A stretch of 64,000 nt of DNA from Bacteroidota bacterium (GTDB lineage Bacteria; Bacteroidota; Bacteroidia; Chitinophagales; BACL12). Within the stretch, counting starts at the first letter, position 1. The number at the start of each line of letters is the position of its first letter. The stretch lies in assembly GCA_016706865.1 (NCBI GenBank), contig JADJIS010000003.1, forward strand, positions 496,001 through 560,000, in the 5' to 3' direction. The notes below the pieces were generated by a model that was given only the letters and a program-made list of their open reading frames with translations, ran no database searches and was not told the DNA's origin. Position numbers and translations under genes: made by a program. Shown in pieces: positions 1 through 9,930 of this stretch.

Positions 1-2
1 CA

Positions 3-755
3 ATAGAAAAATTAACCCAGGACTATACACAATACACCCCCGAACATTTTAAGGTTTGGGAAATACTATTCGATCGCCAAATGGCCTTGTTAAAAGATCG
101 TGCGGCTCAGGTGTTTATGGATGGCATTGAAACCATTCACTTTACTGCCGACTCCATTCCGAAATTCGACGAATTTAATATCAGATTAGACACACTTACA
201 GGATGGAATGCAGTTGTGGTGCCCGGACTCATCGGCAACAAAGAGTTTTTCGAATTACTAAAGAACCGAAAATTCCCTGCAAGCACCTGGTTGAGAACCA
301 TGGAGCAATTGGATTATCTGGAGGAACCTGATATGTTTCACGATGTATTTGCCCATCTTCCGCTTTTAACCAATAAGACATATTGTGCATATTTATACGG
401 CTTGAGTAAAATAGCACTCAGTTATATCGATAATCCCGTGGGAGTAGAACTTATTTCAAGAATCTACTGGTATACCGTGGAGTTCGGCTTAATTCGCGAC
501 AACGGATTGTTGCGCATTTATGGTTCCGGAATATTATCCTCCCAAGGCGAAAGTATTTATTGTTTAAAATCAGGAATTCCCTCCAAACGATTGGATTACA
601 ATCCCGATAAAATTTTAGATACTCCTTATATCAAGGATAAATTTCAGGCAACCTATTTTGTAATAGATTCCTGTCTCGATCTTTTCGAAAGTCTCCCCGA
701 CATTGAACAAGGAATTATCAAAAGAATCGAACATCCTGAACTCTTTATTCCCTGA
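3..755 (+). CDS. phhA: Phenylalanine 4-monooxygenase, 5' end outside the window
   Basis: Aromatic amino acid hydroxylase converting L-phenylalanine to L-tyrosine with iron and tetrahydropterin. The reading frame is open from the window edge, so the first in-frame ATG at 81 is internal: the codons before it read QDYTQYTPEHFKVW, a typical family stretch. The iron-binding facial triad is visible as HDVFAH (two His) around base 340 and the Glu of YWYTVEFGL around base 480. About 250 residues are present, close to the size of the bacterial catalytic domain, so only a short N-terminal part is missing. It ends just before a repeat array and no operon partner is visible. Confidence 0.93.
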   Translation: MEKLTQDYTQYTPEHFKVWEILFDRQMALLKDRAAQVFMDGIETIHFTADSIPKFDEFNIRLDTLTGWNAVVVPGLIGNKEFFELLKNRKFPASTWLRTMEQLDYLEEPDMFHDVFAHLPLLTNKTYCAYLYGLSKIALSYIDNPVGVELISRIYWYTVEFGLIRDNGLLRIYGSGILSSQGESIYCLKSGIPSKRLDYNPDKILDTPYIKDKFQATYFVIDSCLDLFESLPDIEQGIIKRIEHPELFIP

Positions 756-786
756 ACATCCAATTTTTTTGGTGATGCGTGGTAAA

Positions 787-1300
787 AAATAATAACCACA
801 AAGCACAATGGAACACACAAGGGACACAAAGTGTTATTTGTATTTATAGTGTTCTTTGTGGGTTTCCTTGTGTCCATTGTGGTAAAAAAAAATAACCACA
901 AAGCGCACAATGGAACACACAAGGGACACAAAGTGTTATTTGTATTCATAGTGTTCTTTGTGGGTTCCCTTGTGTCCTTGTGGTAAAAAAAATAACCACA
1001 AAGCGCACAATGGAACACACAATGGACACAAAGTGTTATTTGTATTCATAGTGTTCTTTGTGGGTTTCCTTGTGTCCATTGTGGTAAAAAAAAATAACCA
1101 CAAAGCGCACAATGGAACACACAAGGGACACAAAGTGTTATTTGTATTCATAGGGTTCTTTGTGGGTTCCCTTGTGTCCCTTGTGGTAAAAAAAAATAAC
1201 CACAAAGAGCACAAGAGAACACACAAGGGACACAAAGTGTTATTTGTATTCATAGTGTTCTTTGAGGGTTCCCTTGTGTCCCTTGTGGTAAAAAAAAATA
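787..1300. repeat. Five-copy ~101-bp tandem array with imperfect internal hairpins
   Basis: Units start at about 791, 891, 991, 1093 and 1195, each opening with AATAACCACAAAG and closing with GTGGTAAAAAA. The left half (CACAAGGGACACAAAGTG) and right half (TTTGTGGGTTCCCTTGTG) are imperfect inverted complements, so each unit could fold. Both strands stay open for long stretches and give low-complexity reading frames; these are not genes. From 1300 to 1559 the DNA is AT-rich and I see nothing further except the region upstream of the exbB-like gene. Confidence 0.9.
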
Positions 1301-1559
1301 ACTCTATCGCATTTGAGCACACCGGTATCTTTTATTAAATTTGAGTTAGCACAATAATTTGGCACAAGATTTCGTATTTGTGTGTAATATGAATAAAAAC
1401 CACGTTGCCGGATGTTTATAATACTGTACATCAGGCAATTACTTAACTAATAAGTTATACGATTATAGCCAATATCTCTACGCTTTTAGCTGTTTATTTG
1501 TATTTATAATTTAGGCAAGCTGAATCAATATTGTAAATTTATTTAAATAGATACTAATT

Positions 1560-2252
1560 ATGGTTTTATCATTCATTCTGCAGATACAAGACACAGCTGT
1601 GTCAACACTTACCACTCCCGCTGTTGAACCAGTGGAAAAATTGAGAATATTTGAACTTCTTGCAAAGGGTGGTCCGGTAATGATACCGATCGCAATTTTG
1701 TTGGTGATCACAATTTATGTTTGGATATATAAATTTATCACCATAAATGCACAATCAAAAATTGATAACAGATTAATTCCGCAGGTAAGAGATCAACTCG
1801 TTTTAGGAAATTTAAAGTCTGCAAAAGGATATGTAGCAAATGTAAATACTTCCGTAGCCAGAGTTGTTGACACAGGTTTGGACATGGTTGGTAGTCCGAT
1901 GAATGAAGTGGAATCCGGTTTGGAAACTGCTTCCAATATCGAAATTCTGGAAATGGAAAAACATATGGGTGTGTTGAGAATTGTTGCAGGTATAGCTCCC
2001 ATGCTCGGATTTATAGGAACCATTGCCGGTGTTATCACTATCTTTTATGATATATCCACAACAAATGATATCAGTATCTCTGTAATCTCCGCAGGTTTAT
2101 ATCAGAAAATGATCACCAGCGGTTTCGGATTGCTTACAGGTATTATCGCATATGGTGCATTTAATTTACTTACGATGAAAATTGAACGTTTTGCATTGAG
2201 ATTGCAACGTGCAGCTTTCGATTTTATACGTATCATTAATACTAAAGAATAA
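1560..2252 (+). CDS. MotA/TolQ/ExbB-family proton channel protein
   Basis: Inner-membrane subunit of an ExbB/TolQ-type proton channel that uses proton-motive force to drive outer-membrane processes with an ExbD/TolR partner. The 230-residue protein has a first membrane segment near residues 38-58, a cytoplasmic region, and two later segments (about 140-160 and 175-205) carrying the conserved block GIAPMLGFIGTIAGVI. Its stop overlaps the next start as TAATG, showing translational coupling with the ExbD-like gene. There is no TonB gene here, so it could serve TonB-dependent transport, a Tol-like function or gliding-type energisation; the sequence does not decide. Confidence 0.9.
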   Translation: MVLSFILQIQDTAVSTLTTPAVEPVEKLRIFELLAKGGPVMIPIAILLVITIYVWIYKFITINAQSKIDNRLIPQVRDQLVLGNLKSAKGYVANVNTSVARVVDTGLDMVGSPMNEVESGLETASNIEILEMEKHMGVLRIVAGIAPMLGFIGTIAGVITIFYDISTTNDISISVISAGLYQKMITSGFGLLTGIIAYGAFNLLTMKIERFALRLQRAAFDFIRIINTKE

Positions 2253-2653
2253 TGAAAATAGGAAGAAAAAAACATTACGATCTCGAAGTGTTTTCATCAA
2301 CGATGAACGATATCATGTTCTTCCTGATGTTATTCTTTTTGATCATTTCCACTTTGGCAAATCCCAATGTGATAAAAGTATTACTGCCGCAAAGCGGAAC
2401 TACAGATACCTATAGCAAACAAGATGTAACCCTCACCGTTAATGCTGCAAAAGAATATTTTATTGACGATCGCCAAGTGAGTTTCGACATGCTCGAAATG
2501 GAACTCAACAACGCAACAGCTAACTCTGCAGAAAAAGTAGTTGTACTTCGCGCAGATGCAACATTAACTATTCAGGATCTTGTGGATGTGCTTCAAATTG
2601 GAGCTAAGAATCATGTGAGGATTGTTATGGCTACGGATAAGAGTAATTTCTGA
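2252..2653 (+). CDS. ExbD/TolR-family biopolymer transport protein
   Basis: Partner of the upstream proton channel. The 133-residue protein has a short cytoplasmic N-terminus, one membrane helix (about residues 15-37, MNDIMFFLMLFFLIISTL) with the conserved acidic residue just before it (STMNDIMFF), and a periplasmic ExbD-like domain ending in VRIVMATDKSNF. The start overlaps the upstream stop by one base. The size is usual for the family. It is followed directly by heptamer-type repeats. Confidence 0.9.
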   Translation: MKIGRKKHYDLEVFSSTMNDIMFFLMLFFLIISTLANPNVIKVLLPQSGTTDTYSKQDVTLTVNAAKEYFIDDRQVSFDMLEMELNNATANSAEKVVVLRADATLTIQDLVDVLQIGAKNHVRIVMATDKSNF

Positions 2654-2990
2654 GGGGAAATAGGAAGTAGGAAATAGGAAGTAGGACATAGGATTGACAT
2701 AGGACATGGGAAATCGGACATAGGATTTGATTTGATTTTAATTGAGAATTAATTTCTAATTGGAGATTTTTTTCAGGCCGTAAATTATGCCTCGGAGGAG
2801 TGAGGCTCTCGCTCTTCGCGAGGGTCTCACTAAAGGTATAGAAAGCAGAAAGGACATGGGAAATCGGACATAGGATTTAATTTGATTTTAATTCAGAATT
2901 AATTTCTATTTGGAGATTTTTTTCAGGCCGTAAATTATTCATCGGAGGAGTGAGGCTCTCGCTCTTCGCGAGGGTCTCACTAAAGGCATA
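2654..2990. repeat. Heptamer tract plus two ~150-bp direct repeats
   Basis: A TAGGAAG/TAGGACA-type seven-base tract begins a few bases after the exbD-like stop. Two copies of a ~140-bp unit follow (about 2701-2840 and 2851-2989), each starting AGGACATGGGAAATCGGACA, passing through an AT-rich part, and ending in a GC-rich imperfect hairpin GGCTCTCGCTCTTCGCGAGG then GTCTCACTAAAGG. The GC-rich part recurs at 15.9-16.1 kb. Confidence 0.88.
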
Positions 2991-2994
2991 ACAA

Positions 2995-3262
2995 TACAAC
3001 ATAGGGATAGAAAAAGACATGTCATATCAAAATTTCGCCAGAAATTTAAACTCCTATTTTGGTATCAGGAATCAAGTATCAGGAAAACAAACTCAGTGAT
3101 TTGAAAAAAAATCGAAGAAATTTCAACTCCTTTCTCATTTCTCATATTTTGGTATCAGGAATCAAGTATCAGGAAACACATAATAGTGTTTAGCAAAATT
3201 TCGCCAGAAATTTAATCTCCTTTCTCCTCTCTCCTCACTCCTTTTTAAATTTGATCTAAATT
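2995..3262. repeat. Composite intergenic repeat: hairpin cores with AGTATCA and TCTCCTC tracts
   Basis: Three successive modules. The core AAATTTCGCCAGAAATTT (7-bp arms) sits at 3030-3047 and 3196-3213, with a degenerate copy at about 3104-3124. Each is followed by AACTCC or ATCTCC and, before the last core, by a tract of GTATCAGGAATCAA words. The last copy runs into a pyrimidine heptamer tract (TTTCTCC/TCTCCTC). The same arrangement recurs at 8.2 kb and, inverted, at 47.8 kb. Confidence 0.85.
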
Positions 3263-3321
3263 ACCGAAATTTGGTGAAAATTGACCAAACCCTCTTAACT
3301 ATAACCTAAACCACACTACTC

Positions 3322-4239
3322 ATGAAATTTTCACTAAAATTTATTTGCATTATTTTTTTATTTTCTATTAATTTATTAGTGTATGGGCAAATAAAAGTTC
3401 ATTATTATTCAAAATCAGTGTTTGCAGAAAACATTGAGACGTTAAAGAAAACTACTTTGGTTTTTGTGGTCACAGATAACTATAAAGATTCTTTAGATGT
3501 AATTGAAAAGGCCTTAGAAAAATCTTGGACACTAACAAAGTACGAAGTGATCACATACGATGAGTTAAAATATTATGTGAATGAAGATGGATATTCTTAC
3601 ATGAAAATGCAAGGATTTCTTGCTACTCCCAAAATTTTATCAACTGTGTATTTTGAATTACAATTAAAAGTAGAAAACTCAGATAAGACTAAAATAACGT
3701 GGAAACCGATTGCTTACATGAACCTATATATTGATAGGACAAATAATACGGAAGGAATTGAAAAGGGAGAAGAATATCTTTATGAAATACAATATCATAA
3801 TTATAATGCCGGTTTTTTAAAATTATTTGTGAAGACGATAAATGACTATATTCTTGCAGGAAAACCTATAGGCGAATTTGATACTGATATATCTATCCCT
3901 TCTGAGGTCGAAAAATTAAAAATGGATACCTTATATATTCCGGACTACACATTGAAATTGTCTAAAAAATACGTAAGCGAAAGTAAATTTAAGGTCAGAA
4001 GTCACGAAGAATTTCTTGAGGATTATCCTTATGAGGCCACAATATTGAGCGCAGATGAGTTAGGTAATAAAATTTTAAATGGCTCTATTGACTATGCACT
4101 TATTTATACGAGTGATAGTGAATTAATTTCTTTTATGGTTTACAACGTTAAAACCGGTGAATTAATTTATGGAAAATTTTTAGAGTTTAAGGAAAATCTT
4201 AAATCGAAAGATCTTTTAGATATTTTTGAGGAAAATTAG
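3322..4239 (+). CDS. Exported protein of unknown function
   Basis: A 305-residue protein with a clear signal peptide (MKFSLKFICIIFLFSINLLV, cleavage probably near YGQ). The mature part mixes beta-rich and charged segments and has no repeats, no lipobox and no T9SS C-terminal domain, so a periplasmic or outer-membrane-associated location is most likely. I do not recognise the family. It stands alone between two repeat-filled intergenic regions, and its stop is immediately followed by a TAGGACATAGGAC-type tract. Confidence 0.75.
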   Translation: MKFSLKFICIIFLFSINLLVYGQIKVHYYSKSVFAENIETLKKTTLVFVVTDNYKDSLDVIEKALEKSWTLTKYEVITYDELKYYVNEDGYSYMKMQGFLATPKILSTVYFELQLKVENSDKTKITWKPIAYMNLYIDRTNNTEGIEKGEEYLYEIQYHNYNAGFLKLFVKTINDYILAGKPIGEFDTDISIPSEVEKLKMDTLYIPDYTLKLSKKYVSESKFKVRSHEEFLEDYPYEATILSADELGNKILNGSIDYALIYTSDSELISFMVYNVKTGELIYGKFLEFKENLKSKDLLDIFEEN

Positions 4240-4370
4240 AAGTAGGACATAGGACCTAGGACATAGGACCTAGGACCTAGAACATGACAAGGACATGACA
4301 AGGACATGACAAGGACATGACAAGGACAGAAAAGAGTGGGGTAAATTTCGCAAGAAATTTAAACTTCTTT
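4237..4370. repeat. GGACCTA heptamers, 11-bp AAGGACATGAC tract and hairpin core
   Basis: Between two convergent genes: GGACATA/GGACCTA heptamers, then about four copies of the 11-bp word AAGGACATGAC, then the core AAATTTCGCAAGAAATTT at 4343-4360 followed by AAACTTCTTTT. It has the same module order as elsewhere, but with an 11-bp tract in the heptamer position. Confidence 0.85.
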
Positions 4371-4427
4371 TCCAATATTCCTGCCTCTGAGTAGTAAGAC
4401 ATACACTTTAAATTATTCTACTTAAGC

Positions 4428-6572
4428 TTATTGCTTCACAAATTTTTGCGACCATGAATTCATTCCATCTTCTATTTTAATTATATAAATACCACTTCCA
4501 ACATTTTGCAAATCGATAATGAAACTGTTTTCAGATGTAATTATTGTTTGCAGAATTTGACCTATCGCATCGGTTAAATAAATTGATTTTTCGGTAGAGA
4601 AATCTGTTTCGATCGCGATGTAATTAAATGCAGGATTTGGGTATATTGAAAAAGTATTTTCTACTGTATTGTTAGCTTCTCTGCATGGCACACTCACAGT
4701 AATTGTATTTGAATTTTTGAAACAACCGGTAGCTATTTTTGTTACACGGCATTTATAATTTCCGGTGGTAGTGGCTATATAGTTTGTTGATGTTGCACCG
4801 GATATTACTGATGCACCTTTGTACCATTGATAGCTGCTTGCTCCTACAGGAACCTCGGTTAAGGTTACACTTCCTCCTGCACAAAAGGTAGTTGCACCCG
4901 TTGCGGTTATAGATGCACCGGGGTTTTTATTTACAATTACTGGAATTAAAGTTGAAGTTGCTGTGCCACATATACTTGTTGTTTCACATGTATAATCCCC
5001 TTTTTTAGTAACTGTATACGAGGTACCGGTTGCACCTGCAATATTTACTCCGTTCTTTTTCCACTGGAGAGATGTGCCAGAATGTATTGCAGTTAAAACA
5101 ACAGAACCTCCCTGACAAAACGTTGTAGCTCCGCCGGCAGAAATGGAAATGGTTAACACAACTCCATCATCAATTATTCCATTGCAATCATCATCCAAAG
5201 AATTACATGTTTCCGGAAAAGGTGTGCAAGCAGGTCCAACCAGTTTTACAACCCAATAATCACTACCACCTAAGTTTGCTTCGGTTTTATCACCGGAAAT
5301 TCCGGATTGTGAGTATCCCCCGAGAATATATCCGCTATCAGTGGTTTGTTGGAGGGTAATCAGATAATCATAATGACTCCCTCCAATGGTATTCTGCCAT
5401 TCGATGGCACCAATGCTGTTTATTTTCACTACCCAATAATCATTAGCACCCAACAATGTTTCAGTTTTATCACCGGAAATACCAGAAAAGGAGTATCCCC
5501 CCATAATATATCCACCATCGGTGGTTTGTTCGATGGATATCAGAAAATCATTATTGTTCCCACCAATGGTATTTTGCCATTCGATTGCTCCGCTGCCGTT
5601 GAGTTTCACTACCCAATAATCATAATCACCCAAGGAAGCTTCGGTTTTATCCCCGGAAATACCAGACCCAGAGTATCCCCCCAGAATATAACCGCCGTCG
5701 GTGGTTTGTTGAATGGAAAACAGCAAATCATCACTGCTCCCCCCAATAGTATTCTGCCATTCGATTGTACCGCTGCTGTTGAGTTTGACTACCCAATAAT
5801 CGGAAATACCACCCAAAAATGCTTCGGTTTTATCACCAGAAATTCCGGAATTAGAGTATCCACCAAGTATATATCCGCCATCGGTGGTTTCTTGTATAGG
5901 AAAAAGGAAATCATCACCGCTTCCCCCAATTGTATTCTGCCATTCGATTGCGCCGATACTGTTTAATTTCACTACCCAATAATCATCAACACCCAACGAT
6001 GCTTCGGTTTTATCCCCTGAATTACCGGAAGTGGAATATCCCCCCAGTATATATCCGCCATCTGTGGTTTGTCGGATTGAACGCAATTGATCATCATGAC
6101 TACCTCCAATGGTATTCTGCCATTCGATCGTGCCGCTGCTATTTAGTTTCACTACCCAATAATCACCCAAACCCACTGAACCTTCGGTTTTATCGACCGA
6201 AATACCAGAATAGGAATATCCCCCTATTATATATCCGCCATCGGTGGTTTGTTGGATGGTAGCCAGATAATCTCCAGCTCCTCCGCCTATAGTATTCTGC
6301 CACTCAATAGTGCCGCTACTGTTAAGTTTCACTACCCAATAATCATAACTACCTGATAAGAGTTCGGTTTTGTCACCGGAAATACCGGAGCTGGAGAATC
6401 CACCTAGTATATATCCGCCATCGGTGGTTTGTTGTAAAGACCGCAGATAATCAAAATTACTCCCTCCAATAGTATTCTGCCATTCGATTGCAGGTGCCTG
6501 TGCAAATAAGTAATTAGTAATAACTAAGAAGAAGGAAAAAATCAGCGGCGATATTAATTTCAGTTTATTCAT
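4428..6572 (-). CDS. T9SS cargo protein with seven 60-residue repeats, MopE-like and Ig-like segments
   Basis: A 714-residue secreted protein, probably surface-attached or released. After a signal peptide (ending LFAQAPAIE) come seven near-identical 60-residue repeats of the form EWQNTIGGS..D....QTTDGGYILGGYS..GISGDKTE....DYWVVKL, a pattern expected to fold as propeller blades. Next is a short MopE-like acidic motif (CNSLDDDCNGIIDDG) and two Ig-like segments with C-x-G-G-S and YTCETT/YKCRVT strands. The C-terminal ~75 residues form a type A sorting domain (FSIYPNPAFNYIAIE ... IIKIEDG ... QKFVKQ). At DNA level the repeats are spaced 180 bp (one 183), suggesting recent expansion. The ligand is unknown. 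The gene at 22554-24917 is a paralogue. Confidence 0.9.
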   Translation of the reverse strand: MNKLKLISPLIFSFFLVITNYLFAQAPAIEWQNTIGGSNFDYLRSLQQTTDGGYILGGFSSSGISGDKTELLSGSYDYWVVKLNSSGTIEWQNTIGGGAGDYLATIQQTTDGGYIIGGYSYSGISVDKTEGSVGLGDYWVVKLNSSGTIEWQNTIGGSHDDQLRSIRQTTDGGYILGGYSTSGNSGDKTEASLGVDDYWVVKLNSIGAIEWQNTIGGSGDDFLFPIQETTDGGYILGGYSNSGISGDKTEAFLGGISDYWVVKLNSSGTIEWQNTIGGSSDDLLFSIQQTTDGGYILGGYSGSGISGDKTEASLGDYDYWVVKLNGSGAIEWQNTIGGNNNDFLISIEQTTDGGYIMGGYSFSGISGDKTETLLGANDYWVVKINSIGAIEWQNTIGGSHYDYLITLQQTTDSGYILGGYSQSGISGDKTEANLGGSDYWVVKLVGPACTPFPETCNSLDDDCNGIIDDGVVLTISISAGGATTFCQGGSVVLTAIHSGTSLQWKKNGVNIAGATGTSYTVTKKGDYTCETTSICGTATSTLIPVIVNKNPGASITATGATTFCAGGSVTLTEVPVGASSYQWYKGASVISGATSTNYIATTTGNYKCRVTKIATGCFKNSNTITVSVPCREANNTVENTFSIYPNPAFNYIAIETDFSTEKSIYLTDAIGQILQTIITSENSFIIDLQNVGSGIYIIKIEDGMNSWSQKFVKQ

Positions 6573-6820
6573 GTGTTTTATTTTTTAGGTGGGAATATTT
6601 ATTATTTAATAAATTTTTGACATATTCGTTATCATTAATGTTTATTTAAATATAAAACATGCAGATGCGAAATTGAATTTTATAATGCACTTCGGTTTAA
6701 AGACTGGATTTTAGACAAATATCGTTGTTTTTAAATTCCTGTGTAACTTTTTGATCATTCGTAGGTTAGCATAATATACTATTGAACATTCTTCACCCAA
6801 TTTTCCCCTAACTTTACACC

Positions 6821-8089
6821 ATGTTATTCAACACAATTCCACTCGCCGAACGCCTTCGCCCCAAAAACCTCGATGAATTTATTGGGCAGCAGCATTTAGT
6901 GGGGGAGGGACAGGTTTTGCGGAGGATGATACAAAGCGGAAAATTGGTTTCCATGATATTCTGGGGACCACCGGGAGTTGGAAAAACCACTCTCGCCAAT
7001 ATTATAGCAAGATCGGCAAACCTTCCGTTTTTTTCGCTGAGTGCAGTTTCTTCGGGGGTTAAGGATGTGAGGGAAGTAATTGAAAAAGGAGAACGTGGCG
7101 GAAAAATAGTTTTATTTATTGATGAGATACATCGTTTTAATAAAGCACAACAGGATTCGTTGTTGGGTGCAGTGGAAAAAGGGACCATTTTATTAATTGG
7201 TGCCACTACGGAAAATCCTTCCTTTGAAGTTATTTCCGCATTATTGTCGAGAAGTCAGGTATTTGTATTAAAAGAATTTACCAAAGAAGACTTACAGCAA
7301 TTAATTAAACGCGCAATTACGGAAGATGAAATATTATCCAAACGAAAAATAATTATTGAAGAAGAAGAGGCGCTTTTACAATTAAGTGGAGGTGATGCAA
7401 GAAAATTATTAAACCTGCTCGAATTAATTGAAGAATCTGTAGCCGAAGAAAAATTAATTATTACCAATGATCTCGTAAAACAAATTGCACAGAAAAAACT
7501 TGTTTTATACGATAAGAATGGCGAACAACATTACGATATCATTTCCGCATTTATAAAAAGTATGCGCGGAAGTGATCCTAATGCTGCGATATATTACATG
7601 GTGCGCATGATAGAAGGAGGGGAGGACCCGAAATTTATAGCCCGACGCATGTTGGTGCTTGCAAGTGAGGATATTGGAAATGCAAATCCCAACGCTTTAT
7701 TATTAGCAACAAGTTGTTTTCAGGCAGTCACCATGTTAGGTTATCCCGAATGCCGACTAACCCTCGCACAAACCGTTATTTATCTGGCAACCTCACCAAA
7801 AAGTAATGCCTCTTATGTCGCTTTACAAAATGCCACCAATATTGTAAGAGAAAAAGGTGATCTGCAAATTCCTTTACCCATAAGAAATGCTCCCACCAAA
7901 TTAATGAAGGAATTAAATTACGGTAAAGAATATAAATACGCCCACGACTACGAAAATAATTTCACCGAAATGGAATTTCTCCCCGAAGAAATAAAAGGCA
8001 CAAAAATTTTCGAACCCGGAAATAATGCGAAGGAGAATGAGATGAGGAGGTTTTTGAAAGAGCGCTGGGGGGATAAGTACGGTTATTGA
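6821..8089 (+). CDS. rarA: Replication-associated recombination protein RarA (MgsA-type AAA ATPase)
   Basis: Clamp-loader-like AAA+ ATPase acting at stalled replication forks. The 422-residue length is usual for the family. Walker A is GPPGVGKTT (residues 49-57), Walker B is LFIDEIHRF near residue 100, and sensor-type GATTENPSFEV follows. The C-terminal tetramerisation region carries SDPNAAIYYMVRMIEGGEDP and the conserved ARRMLVLASEDIG. A near-consensus -7 element (TAACTTTA, 6809-6816) sits five bases before the ATG, implying a very short leader. The gene is transcribed alone and converges on the GT39-like gene across a repeat. Confidence 0.95.
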   Translation: MLFNTIPLAERLRPKNLDEFIGQQHLVGEGQVLRRMIQSGKLVSMIFWGPPGVGKTTLANIIARSANLPFFSLSAVSSGVKDVREVIEKGERGGKIVLFIDEIHRFNKAQQDSLLGAVEKGTILLIGATTENPSFEVISALLSRSQVFVLKEFTKEDLQQLIKRAITEDEILSKRKIIIEEEEALLQLSGGDARKLLNLLELIEESVAEEKLIITNDLVKQIAQKKLVLYDKNGEQHYDIISAFIKSMRGSDPNAAIYYMVRMIEGGEDPKFIARRMLVLASEDIGNANPNALLLATSCFQAVTMLGYPECRLTLAQTVIYLATSPKSNASYVALQNATNIVREKGDLQIPLPIRNAPTKLMKELNYGKEYKYAHDYENNFTEMEFLPEEIKGTKIFEPGNNAKENEMRRFLKERWGDKYGY

Positions 8090-8091
8090 GA

Positions 8092-8390
8092 CACGGGATA
8101 TGGGACACGGGATATAGGACACGGGACACGGGACACGGGACTGGACATAGGACATTGGAAATGTGACATAGGAATCCAAAATTGTATCGGGTATAATGTA
8201 TCAGGAAAGCAATTGGTGGGATTTGCAAAAATTTCGCAAGAAATTTAAACTCCTTTCTTGTGAGTATCAAGTATCAGGTATCATGTATCAGGAAAACAAA
8301 CGGTGGGATCAAATCAAATTTCGAAGAAATTTAAACTCCTTTCTCCTTTCTCCTCTTTCCTTTCTCCTCTCTGCTCTCTCCTCTCTCATT
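8092..8390. repeat. Convergent intergenic composite repeat with two hairpin cores
   Basis: Begins three bases after the rarA stop with GGGACAC/GGGATAT heptamers. Then come TATCAGG words, a core AAATTTCGCAAGAAATTT at 8229-8246, a second TATCAGG tract, a shorter-loop core AAATTTCGAAGAAATTT at 8316-8332, and a TTTCTCC/TCTCCTC tract running up to the 3' end of the minus-strand gene. GGTGGGAT precedes both cores. Confidence 0.88.
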
Positions 8391-9930
8391 TTTGTTTTTT
8401 ATTTATTATTTGTATATCATTATCTTCCACAATATATTCCGGAAGTTTTTGACTGTCGAAGCTTTCAAATGCTCCAAGTTTGTAACCCATGTTTTTAAGT
8501 GAGTCGATAGTATTTTCTGGAGGAAACCAGGCATAAACATTTTTAGAGGAATAAAACATTGCATCTATTTCACACATCGATTTGCAATTAAAAATAATAT
8601 CAACATCCGGGGCGATATTGTCGATCTCTCTATAAATTGCAGTGTTCCATAACTTCAAGTCCTTTTCGTTTTCAGTATACATGCTTTTGCCTTTAACATG
8701 GGAGAATTTGATGTCTCTAAATGAAATGATATATGCAGAAATTCCAAATAAGGTGACAAATAAAAATGCATACTTAATATAATTTTGTTTAAAAAAATCT
8801 GAGATATAATCAATCACTACAATGAGTCCCTTGCTGAAGATCAAAATTATTAGTGGAGCAATATAGTATACATAGGAATATGATTTGGACTTCGCAATGC
8901 TAAAAACAACATATACGATTATTATGCAAGTAATAAATGAAATCCATAATGTTTTATTTTGCCCCTTTCTGAAAATGAATATTAACCCTAGAATAAGTAA
9001 TAGTATGGAAAATTGTCCATACTGCTGTAAATATAAATTTAAATAATGATACCATTCTCCGGAATGTCCTTCCAAAACTTCCGTGAAATGTCTTTTATTA
9101 AATTCGTATTCATAAGCACTTTCTAATGGCCATTTTTTCCAAACGTAAATCTGCCACGGCATAAATGTCAGGAAACTAAGCAATAATGCACCTGTAATTT
9201 TAAGATATTCTATATTTTTATGTATAATTAATCTATCGAGAAGCGAATGAATTCCCCAAACACCAAATATGAACAATCCCGGAAGCCATTTATTTAATAT
9301 CGCAATTCCGGAAAATACGCCAATTCCCACAACATAAATAATACTCCCTTGTTTCAAATATTTTAAATAACACCAAATACTTAAAGTGGTATAGAACATA
9401 AATGATATATCATTATGATCCATGCCAATTACTCCGGCCGTTTGTTCTAACTGGTAAAATGAAAAACAAAACATCAGAGCGGCAGCAAATCCCACCTTTT
9501 TATTAAATAAATAGGTCCCCATGCTTAAAATAAGAATAGTAGCGAGCGCTCCCATGATTACACTAGGCAACCTTACGGCAAATTCAGTTGGACCTAGTAA
9601 TTTAATACTCGCAGCAATTTGCCATAAAAAGAAAGGTTGTTTGTGTACCCAAATGTGATTTCCTGTCCACGAAGTATAATCATATGGTAAGACCGGTTCA
9701 GTTCTTAACATGGGTTTAAATGGATGTTCAGCCATGTTTTTACCAACAAGAGCATGATATCTTTCGTCATAATTATGTAAATAATTATCCTGCTCCGCAA
9801 TAAACACTCTAATAAGAAAGGCACTTGTAAAAAGAAATAAATACATACCTGCTTTTATGTTTTTCAACATAAAAATAAATGCGATCATGCCTGATAAAAA
9901 TGATAAATATATTAAATAGTCCTTTTCCAT
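8386..9930 (-). CDS. GT39/ArnT-like multi-spanning glycosyltransferase
   Basis: A 514-residue polytopic membrane protein of the PMT/ArnT/GT39 superfamily, which transfers sugars from polyprenyl-phosphate donors to protein or lipid on the outer face of the inner membrane. About 11-12 hydrophobic helices are visible. The first extracytoplasmic loop holds the acidic pair expected for catalysis (NYDERYHALVGKNM), and the next loop has WTGNHIWVHKQPFFLW and the GPTEFAVRLPS stretch typical of the family. A soluble ~100-residue C-terminal part contains three Cys-rich positions (FNCKSMCEID). Donor and acceptor are unknown. It has no operon partner. The C-terminus abuts the repeat region. Confidence 0.88.
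   Translation of the reverse strand: MEKDYLIYLSFLSGMIAFIFMLKNIKAGMYLFLFTSAFLIRVFIAEQDNYLHNYDERYHALVGKNMAEHPFKPMLRTEPVLPYDYTSWTGNHIWVHKQPFFLWQIAASIKLLGPTEFAVRLPSVIMGALATILILSMGTYLFNKKVGFAAALMFCFSFYQLEQTAGVIGMDHNDISFMFYTTLSIWCYLKYLKQGSIIYVVGIGVFSGIAILNKWLPGLFIFGVWGIHSLLDRLIIHKNIEYLKITGALLLSFLTFMPWQIYVWKKWPLESAYEYEFNKRHFTEVLEGHSGEWYHYLNLYLQQYGQFSILLLILGLIFIFRKGQNKTLWISFITCIIIVYVVFSIAKSKSYSYVYYIAPLIILIFSKGLIVVIDYISDFFKQNYIKYAFLFVTLFGISAYIISFRDIKFSHVKGKSMYTENEKDLKLWNTAIYREIDNIAPDVDIIFNCKSMCEIDAMFYSSKNVYAWFPPENTIDSLKNMGYKLGAFESFDSQKLPEYIVEDNDIQIINKKQK

Noticed and set aside
653..1431. Several overlapping open frames on both strands
   Set aside because: They are translations of the 101-bp array, low complexity and equally open on both strands.
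5346..6262. Plus-strand open frames of 110-206 codons
   Set aside because: Shadows of the 180-bp repeats of the T9SS gene on the minus strand.
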